From the NCBI GenBank assembly GCA_958430865.1, contig CAUDNR010000814.1:1-24448 (forward strand): a stretch of 24,448 nucleotides of DNA. The letters are read 5' to 3'. Under the pieces are notes generated by a model, which was not told the DNA's origin, ran no database searches, and saw nothing but the letters and a program-made list of their open reading frames with translations. Below, piece after piece: positions 17,844 through 24,448 of the stretch. A program made the translations under genes and the position numbers. The DNA comes from Entrophospora sp. SA101 (lineage: Eukaryota > Glomeromycota > Glomeromycetes > Entrophosporales > Entrophosporaceae). Within the stretch, counting starts at the first letter, position 1. Each line of letters opens with the position of its first letter.

Positions 17844-19457
17844 GAAAAGATATAATCTTGATTATAAATTGTTGATGATAATTCGTTATGATTCAATTGT
17901 AAATGTATTTTTATAATCAACAATTCTTTAATTAAATTGTACAACAATTTAACAATTTACAAATAAATAAATATGTAAATTTATTATGAGAAAAATATTA
18001 TCTAATAATTCATTTACTTCAAGCCGCATAACATCATGTGTAATATTTGAGAAAATGGGAGTAAAAAATAAATATTAATGTTTTTTCGCTTAAAGGCTCC
18101 GGACTGGATTTTAGTTTTTATTCAGTCTTCATAATATTAACTATGGGGCGTACTGTAGAAACAAATTGTTTCACATCATAAAATTGACTTTACAAAATAT
18201 CGTCAATAAACCAAAATCGAAGGAAACAAAACCAATAACAATGCTTTGCTTACTTAAGAAAAATTTCCTTGGTTGAACAGTATCAGCATTAATTCAATCT
18301 CGACAAGAAAGTAAAAGGTCCGATAATTTTCCATTTCGTAGGTAGAAGTAGTAGCAATAAGAATAAACTTTGATAAACCAATCTCCTTATTAAATAATTT
18401 TAGTATTTTGTTGCCTCCAAGATTGGTTTTTGCAAATCCTTTAAGGAAATTCTTTATTGAAGACTTTGTGATTGCGTTTATATTTACTCATTTACCTATT
18501 TCTTTATTTCGCTCTATTTCTCGATTGAATTTTTTGAATAAACATATGAGAGATCTTTGACTTTATCCTTGCTTTACTACATTGCTACAGTCAACCCCCT
18601 CTAAGTGAACGCTTTCATTCATTCCCCAAGCTCGGGAATTAGAGATAAGTGCACACCCCCTTCCCCCTGCACCGCACGGCTTTTTCCATTCCCATCTATA
18701 TATAAAACTCCCTCTCTAAAGTGCACTCCCGTGACTTTCACGTGATTGTCGTCCAATAAAAATTGAGCGACGTTATTAAATTAAAATTAAAGAATTGATT
18801 TTTTGTAAGAGATGATAAAGAATTAAATTTTATACTTAGTAAATGATAATAAAGAATATAAAGAATTAAATTTATTATTAGTAAAAGGTAAAGAATTAAA
18901 TTTATTGGTATGACAGAATTATTTTGTAAGAGGTGGATAAAGAATTGTTCATTTTTTATTAAGTGACAGGGAAATAAAGAATTCTTTCTTTTTAATAGAT
19001 ACAAAGGTCATTAAAACAAAAGTACAAGAATGCAGACAAAGAAGCTTATTTAGTTGAAATTATTATAAATAAGTCATGAATCAAGAATCTTATTTAATAA
19101 CTAAACTCTTGTAACCAACTTTAAAAATAAAACTTCTATTATAAATTAACCTTATCATTAATAAATTAAAAATAATATATACTCTTGCATACCCAACCAT
19201 CTAATTTTTACACTCACACTCATCTCATTAAATATTTTATTCTTTTATTGCTTCTAAATAAAATGTCTCCAAAAAGAGTAACTTTATCTAATTCTCAAAA
19301 ATATGAATTTTGTTTATTCTAGTCAACAAATAAAACTGGCTAATTCTCTTGATAGATATATTAGTTTGAAAACAATAAATACAATGAGGCAAACTACAAT
19401 AGAATCTTATCTTAATCAATGATTATATAAATTTTTTTTTTAGTGATAATAATGTAA
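17549..19457 (+). repeat. tandem duplication, unit 2
   Basis: This unit repeats 15643-17548. The boundary with unit 1 is abrupt: TGATGTTA (unit 1 end) joins AGGAATAC (unit 2 start) with at most one base of shared sequence. After the region of homology ends (about 19457), unit 2 continues into the right end of the pogo-like element, which unit 1 lacks. Unit 2 therefore keeps the original right flank, while unit 1 keeps the original left flank, the complete gene. Confidence 0.9.
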
Positions 19458-19573
19458 TAATTAATTAATTTTTATTCTTTATTGGAATCACGTGCAACCA
19501 ATGAAATGCTTTGTTTCTCTAAGTGCACGCTATCACTCATTCCCAAGGGGGTGCACCTAGAGGGAGTTGACTG
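18588..19573. mobile_element. pogo-like non-autonomous element, copy 2, complete (986 bp)
   Basis: Both ends are present: CAGTCAACCCCCTCTAAGTG on the left, and on the right the reverse complement of CAGTCAACTCCCTCTAGGTG, 18 of 20 positions matching. TA flanks both sides (18586-18587 and 19574-19575). Similarity continues inward in patches: both ends contain GTGCAC words and a CACGTGATT or ATCACGTG motif close to CCAAT. The CAGTCAAC ends with TA duplication fit the pogo/Fot/Tigger branch of Tc1/mariner. No transposase is encoded, so it would depend on an autonomous relative elsewhere. Confidence 0.8.
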
Positions 19574-19575
19574 TA

Positions 19576-20211
19576 TGTTTTTCTTTTTTGATGGCTTCTA
19601 TTATCTTATTCGTGGTCCTTGACTAAATTTTGATTTGTGGTGTTACTTCCTCGGAAGAGTTCCTTTGTTTAGTGTTCCTAACCGAAAATCAATTTTTTTT
19701 ACGAATATTTGAAAATCAATTTATTCAAGGATATTTGAATATATATATAATTTATTTCGTAATTATTTCGGATATTCGTAATTATTTGGATACTATTATA
19801 TTCTGGTTGAATAATCTTTTGACTAGATTGCTTGATGCGTCATATTAAGTTTTTTTTTTTAGAAAAATGGGTATGTTGATCATCCCGAATTCAAGCAGGA
19901 AGAAATTTTATCACCTACTGTTCCTTTTTTTATTAAGTAAACATGCATGCTCCAATATTTTTACAATTATAATCCCTCGTGATATAAATATATATTATGC
20001 AAAAAACTCGATTTTGGTCAGGAGGCCCTGTGACTGTTTTTTTGTTGGAAAACCCCCCATATGTTCGTTAAACTTTTTTATTGTAAAGAACTTTATTATA
20101 TTTTATGGAAACCATATTTGTTACACGAAATTTACTTGGTCTCAATTTCTTAAACGTATAACAAAATTTGGAATTTTAAAATGCTAAGGTTCTGTCAATT
20201 TTTTAGTTTAA
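19576..20211. other. AT-rich region right of the pogo-like element, no supported gene
   Basis: Two frames (19630-19848 from TTG, 19867-20187 from ATG) have hydrophobic, Phe/Ile-rich products without recognisable domains. I regard both as probable chance frames. A GGAGGCCCTGTGAC segment near 20021-20034 is vaguely like the GGCCTGTGAC at the mariner end near 935-944 but is too short to call related. Confidence 0.3.
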
Positions 20212-20278
20212 GAAAAAACTAGCCGATAAGTTTTGAAGCTTGTGTCATGAACAATAAAACTTATCGGTTAATTTTTTT
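20212..20278. repeat. inverted repeat with 12-bp perfect core arms
   Basis: CCGATAAGTTTT (20223-20234) and AAAACTTATCGG (20256-20267) are exact reverse complements with a 21-base loop. Imperfect pairing extends outward through CTAG/TTAA into A- and T-runs, giving arms of about 22 bp. It is 270 bp beyond the 3' end of the minus-strand gene that ends at 20549, so it is not obviously its terminator. A mobile-element end or stem-loop RNA are alternatives. Confidence 0.55.
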
Positions 20279-20548
20279 GAAATGATATAAAAATTTTTCG
20301 TTTTAGTATTTTGAAGCTGAACAATTGTTACAATTAATTGATTATAGATGATCTGCACCGTTATGTATTAGTATTGTTGGTATTTTAATAATACTTCCTG
20401 TGACATATCGTTTGACTGTTAAATAGTTTTATACAATATTATACAAATATGCGGATAATATACAGAAACAAAAAATTATTATATATTAACTAAATAAATA
20501 AAAAATGTTTTAAAACTAAATCTTATATTGATTCATTAGTTTTATCTG

Positions 20549-22052
20549 TCACGCACTATCTTTAACATTATCACTATCCCCTTGATTAATTATAGCATTA
20601 TTACTAGTAATATTGACAGAAGGTTCTTTTGTTTCACCTTCATTTACTATCCCTTCTTGATCCTCATGATTAATTATAGCATTATTACTAGTAGTATTGA
20701 AAGAAGGTTTTTTTATTTCACCTTCATTTACTATCCCTTGATCTTCCTGATTAATTATAACATTATTAATAGTAATATTAACAGGATGTTCTTTTATTTC
20801 ACCTTCATTTACTACTAAACCATCGTATTCTTTGGTAAGTCTTCTATCTGTCACAATTTTTCCCCACTCGTCAAGTGATGATCCTTTATTAACTGATGGA
20901 TTTTGATTTTCTTCTTTAGGAATAATTTTAACATCATTATTTTTATCAAATGATTCAACTATTGTTGCATTGTTTGAAGTCTCACTAGACGATGATTGAA
21001 ATGATTGGATATTTTTATTAGGAACATATGCATTTCTAGAATATCGTGTTATATTTTTGAATGATTTGGAACTGACTGATGGCCTTCTACCTTCAATTAC
21101 TCTCACTATTTCCGCATCAATAGTTATTGCATATGACAATCCTACTAGAAGTAATACCTGCGTATTGTTTATATAAAGGGCCAACTCTTGATCGTTGCTT
21201 CTATAGATTCCAGATATTGTCCAACCTACAAACATTGCACTTTGACTAATTGCAAGGAATAATCTTAAAAAGTTCCAGTAGATGATTGCAGTAAATATAC
21301 TTCTTTTTTTTTTCTTTTTTTTTGGTTCACCCGCCACAAATAATGCAGTTTTATTTGCCTTGGTTAAAATTTGCATAAAACGAAATGTCACATAACATTC
21401 AATTAATAAATCAATTGATATGTATCCTAATACTTGGGGCCTAGCTAGATCTAATCCCTGTCTACAAAAATAGGCACTTTCTTCGTCATCATAAACTATT
21501 TCTGGTCTTATTTGGAAAAATTGAGCAAACTATTTTTAAAAAACAAATACTAATTAGGTTAGTAGGCTGTGCATATATATAATACCAAGTCTATATATAT
21601 TTACATTAAAAGCAACTCTTGCAGTAAACAGCACGACGCCAATCCATAAATCTCTTTTTTTATTTTCAACACCCTTTAGTCGCCATAATAAAAATCCTTG
21701 CAATGCAGTTCTGTAAATAAAAATTCCTGTAACAACTAAACTTGTTAATGCAATACATTGGCCTTTTGTCACATCATTTGGTACTACTAATTGCCAAACT
21801 TGAGATATAGCTTTAATTAATCCCCCGAAATTATATAAAATTTTAAAAACATTCAGCAAATTTGTTCGAGATTTATACAATGTTATCGAAACAAACAAAT
21901 TATGAAGGTGCGTCTATTCGAATAAACCATTATTAATATAAATCATTCATTAATTAATTTAATTTTTGTAAGTTTTTTTTTATTCACGTTACCATGGTGT
22001 AAAGACCATTGAACCATCCAGCTAAAGCTTGCATCAAAAATGGTTCGTACAT
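20549..22052 (-). CDS. polytopic membrane protein, at least 3 exons, ~449 aa
   Basis: Exons on the minus strand are 22052-21993, 21913-21605 and 21529-20549. The introns (79 and 75 nt) are GT..AG and both phase 0. The second has a perfect TACTAAC branch point (near 21562) close to its acceptor. Hydrophobic segments occur in each exon: 'FLMQALAGWFNGLY', 'CIALTSLVVTGIFIYRTALQ', 'LWIGVVLFTARVAF', 'VLGYISIDLLIECYVTFRF', 'AIIYWNFLRLFLAISQS' with its continuation, and 'VLLLVGLSYAITI'. About six membrane spans are likely. A Lys-rich loop (six Lys) lies between spans. The last ~190 residues are soluble, Asn/Ser-rich, and end in three 27-28-residue repeats. From memory, similar proteins of unknown function are expanded in Rhizophagus. 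The frame stays open upstream of the chosen ATG to an acceptor-like AG near 22100, so one or more 5' exons are probably missing from this model. Confidence 0.75.
20583..20818 (-). repeat. three in-frame tandem repeats (84, 81 and ~71+ bp)
   Basis: Unit starts are marked on the plus strand by TGATTAATTATA at 20583, 20667 and 20748. The repeats code for the C-terminus of the membrane protein as 'GIVNEGE.K.PS.N.T.NN' followed by 'AIINQ.D', three times. Unit lengths are multiples of three, so the frame is preserved. The copies differ at several positions, so the array is not brand new. Confidence 0.85.
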
Positions 22053-22403
22053 TATTGCTGTGTTTGAAGTTTTAAATTTTTCAAGAATTATTTTTCCTTA
22101 AATATAAATATTAAAATTATATATTTTTTAAACAATACAACTTGAAACCTTAAGATTTATTAGGACATTAGTAATGTATTATGAACGAGAGAATAAGGGA
22201 GAACCAAAAAATTTTTTGTGAACAATTTTTATTTAAGTTTCGTGTAATATAGATAATTTATTCTTTGATTGTTTCAAGGATTCATTATAATAAATATACT
22301 TGTTAAACCATGGTTCATTTTATATTCGTGCAACATAGTTGCGGGATTAATAATACAAATATTTAAATTGAAAAGATAAGAATAAATACAAAGTTTAAAA
22401 ACA
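22053..22403. other. region upstream of the membrane-protein gene, 5' exon(s) possible
   Basis: About 45 further bases next to 22052 read in frame as 'GKIILEKFKTSNTAI' on the minus strand, before a stop and an AG. They may be the start of the first visible exon rather than leader. The rest is AT-rich, with no clear additional exon. Confidence 0.3.
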
Positions 22404-22619
22404 TTATACATCAAGTCCATCATTTAAAGTTTTTGTTGTCCTAGGTGTCCCCACCGAAATTATTATCTGCGGTTTCTTCGTTAATCACTTCTATGTCTAT
22501 TTTGTTTCATTCATTATCATATAAGTTATCATCATCGGTATCATAATTTTTGTTTCCGCTCTCTTCTTTGGTAGATCGACCATCCATTACTAAATCTAGA
22601 CACAATGGTAATTTTACCT
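22404..22619 (-). pseudogene. decayed coding fragment, family unknown
   Basis: On the minus strand a protein-like reading starts near 22619 ('LPLCLDLVMDGRSTKEE', then 'NYDTDDDNLYDNE'). It meets a TGA and continues as 'NKIDIEVINEETADNNFGG'. It then meets a TAG or shifts frame to 'TTKTLNDGLDV' before TAA near 22402. The acidic, varied composition contrasts with the AT-rich flanks. The broken frame points to a relic. Alternatively the pieces are exons of an unrecognised gene upstream of the membrane protein, but I see no good splice sites joining them. Confidence 0.35.
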
Positions 22620-22652
22620 TCATCTATATTAGTATTAAGGTTGTGTTGGCCT

Positions 22653-22695
22653 TTAAAAGACCGGTCTTTTAACTGGTTTCTTTGAACCATGGTTC
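22653..22695. repeat. pair of perfect palindromes
   Basis: TTAAAAGACCGGTCTTTTAA (22653-22672) is a 20-bp perfect palindrome with no spacer. GAACCATGGTTC (22684-22695) is a second, 12-bp one. A further GACCAGTCTTT at about 22708-22718 echoes the reverse complement of the first arm (AAAGACCGGTC). The cluster could be the end of a small element starting near GGTTGTGTTGGCC (22640) or a dimeric protein-binding site. The sequence does not decide. Confidence 0.5.
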
Positions 22696-22719
22696 TAAAT
22701 TTTAGGACCAGTCTTTATA

Positions 22720-24448
22720 TGATCAGCTAATCTTTCTTAATAAGGAAATTTTGAAACAATTTATCTTCTTTTTGTCCATTGGTTTTATTTAAAATTTGAG
22801 ATTATCTTTTTTTTTTTTAGAGTTTTTATTATTATTATTGTTTTATTGAAGCCAATTTTCCAAAATTAGTGGTATTACTACTTTATAAAGACACCCGAAA
22901 CAAATACATTAAATTATTGTACCCAAAATACAAAAAACTTTACATCAATATCGTAATGATCCTCATAATTTAATTGACCAGAAAAAAGGCAATGAATCTG
23001 TGATAAATTGGATAATTTGTGATTTATGTCGCTTTTGGTCCTAGATTTAGATTTTATGGTAGAACTATCATTTTTTTATTTATTTATATTTTTATTAATA
23101 AATTTGGTGAAACAAATGGAACAAAAATAATTAAATGGGGGCGCTCCTAGGAAAGCCGGGTTTCGAGTAATATATATATAAAAAAATTTTTTTTTGTATA
23201 AACAACGGTAACTCAAATGAGCACTTGGCTAAACTATTTAGTCATATGTTAAGTCAAGTTTAGTAGTCGCGGGACATTGCAGATCAAGTGTCATTCAATA
23301 TAAACGTTACACGAATAAAATTATTATCGTCCACTTCAAAAAAAAAAATCTCCGTTTTTCATGTAACAAGCGATTTTCAACCATAATAAATTTTTTAGAG
23401 CCAGACCGGGGCTTTTAACAACATTTAAAAGAAAAGACTAGCTTAAATATTGGTTATTCTACGCCAGGTCGAAAGCGTTTCTTTTCTTCACAATTATTTT
23501 AAGATTATCGCTCAACTAGTATGCAGACTAAAGCAAATTCAACAGCAACAGTTGTGCCAAAGTGTTCCCTACAAAGTCGCTTATAACCACTTGGAAGGTT
23601 GTGTTAAAAAATTTTTGCTTTTAATTATAAGGGACTGATTTATAGTTATTTATAAGGTTATTAATTTATTTAGAATTTTAAAATTACATGGTCAAAATTT
23701 CAAAATAATAATAGTAGTAGTAGTTAATTTATTGTTTGATAATTATGAATACAAAGAATTGGAGAAATAATAATTAACAGTAAAGAAATTTATTTATTAA
23801 TGATAGACCTTTGGCACTGTACATCAAGCAAGGTTTGAATATTTCAGAACAAAGCTCTAAAGGATTGTGGTGGTAGTGGTGGTAATGGTGATGATAGTGG
23901 CAATAATCGTAATGCCATGGATACAAGTTGGTAATAAAAAATAAAATCATCATCATCATCATCATCATTATAACTTGCTCAATATAAATATATTTTGTTA
24001 ATATTTAATTTATTCCAAATGATCTGATAATTAAATCCATTAAATTGAATAATAATATACCAATATTTCTTGAAAAAAAAATTTTTTTTTTCCTTATATA
24101 TATATAAATAACAAATATTTTAATTATCTAAAATCATAAAGTTATTTTACATATAACATCTTTAATCATATTCCTTTTCTAAAATATATACAAAAAATCA
24201 ATAATAATAATCACACGAATGTTTCAGAAAATTTCTATTTTAAAATGCATTCTTGAAGAATTATTAATTAGTCTGCACCAAAATTATCAGAAAATAATCT
24301 TGCCACTACATTATCCATTGAAAGATTATAATAATAATAATAAATGATAATAATAATTATGCGTAACAATCGTTTCTGATCATAAACCACCAGATTGTTC
24401 CATTTTTTTCTTTGAAAAAATATAAAAATAAAAAAGTAATCAATAGTT
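22720..24448. other. AT-rich right end, no supported gene
   Basis: Homopolymer and AT runs dominate. A less AT-rich stretch at about 23140-23290 and 23400-23640 includes a short plus-strand frame (23450-23638, TTG start) of unknown meaning and may be decayed repeat DNA. A TGG/TGA-rich patch (about 23870-23900) and an ATC microsatellite (about 23946-23968) follow. At the extreme right, minus-strand sequence near 24405-24379 ends in 'KKKMEQSGGL' plus stop after a CAAAG acceptor-like site. This might be the last exon of a gene beyond the edge, at low confidence. Confidence 0.3.

Noticed and set aside
16832..19004. Two identical 88-codon minus-strand frames (16832-17098 and 18738-19004)
   Set aside because: They lie inside the pogo-like element, are Leu/Ile/Tyr-rich from AT-rich repeats, and are duplicated only because the DNA is. 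There is no transposase motif.
20021..20034. GGCCCTGTGAC resembling the mariner end at 935-944
   Set aside because: Only about 8-10 bases agree, and the flanking sequence does not align convincingly, so a second mariner end is not supported.
20582..20818. Plus-strand frame with internal repeats
   Set aside because: It is antisense to the repeated C-terminus of the minus-strand membrane protein. The repetition comes from that gene.
23150..23180. tRNA-like GGGTTTCGAGT segment
   Set aside because: The T-arm consensus is imperfect and no acceptor stem or anticodon arm can be folded around it.

Overview
The window is eukaryotic, very AT-rich, and most probably from an arbuscular mycorrhizal fungus (Glomeromycotina, Rhizophagus-like). 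The reasons are: short spliceosomal introns (75-129 nt, GT..AG, one with a perfect TACTAAC branch point); a choline-phosphate cytidylyltransferase and a SNARE of fungal type; a decayed kinase carrying the 'WTSG' and 'EWIPY' phrases that I associate from memory with the expanded Rhizophagus kinase families; a polytopic membrane protein of a kind I associate with the same group; and abundant Tc1/mariner-type elements. The species assignment is inference. No search was run.

Layout. 1-2300 is a transposon nest: an open mariner transposase cut by the left window edge (minus strand), a dead Tc1-like transposase (plus strand) interrupted by a 251-bp TA-flanked MITE, then a 165-bp double-hairpin element. 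2300-6600 is mostly non-coding, with a protein-kinase relic (3931-4303) and an unresolved open frame (4833-5096). 6600-11020 is the gene-dense core: a small serine-rich protein (6616-6915), the five-exon choline-phosphate cytidylyltransferase (7537-9108), a convergent acidic-tailed membrane protein (9344-10177, minus), and a divergent three-exon Qc-type SNARE (10451-11019). 11020-15550 is gene-poor, with inverted-repeat clusters near 13200-13570 and one weak 59-codon frame (14791-14970).

15554-19575 is the most unusual part. A small single-exon membrane-protein gene (15554-15937) is followed by a tandem duplication of about 1.9 kb that starts inside its coding sequence at codon 30/31. It yields a 5'-truncated second copy and two copies of a non-autonomous pogo-like element, the first lacking its right end. 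The two units look identical for about 1633 bp and then differ at roughly 6-7% of positions in their last ~270 bp. A single simple duplication does not predict that pattern.

20549-22052 (minus) is a polytopic membrane-protein gene of at least three exons, with three 27-28-residue repeats at its C-terminus. The rest of the window is AT-rich DNA with coding relics and palindromes.

The expressed genes look like unlinked housekeeping functions: phosphatidylcholine synthesis, membrane fusion and small membrane proteins. I see no operon-like or cluster logic. The interest lies in transposon nesting and the structure of the recent duplication.
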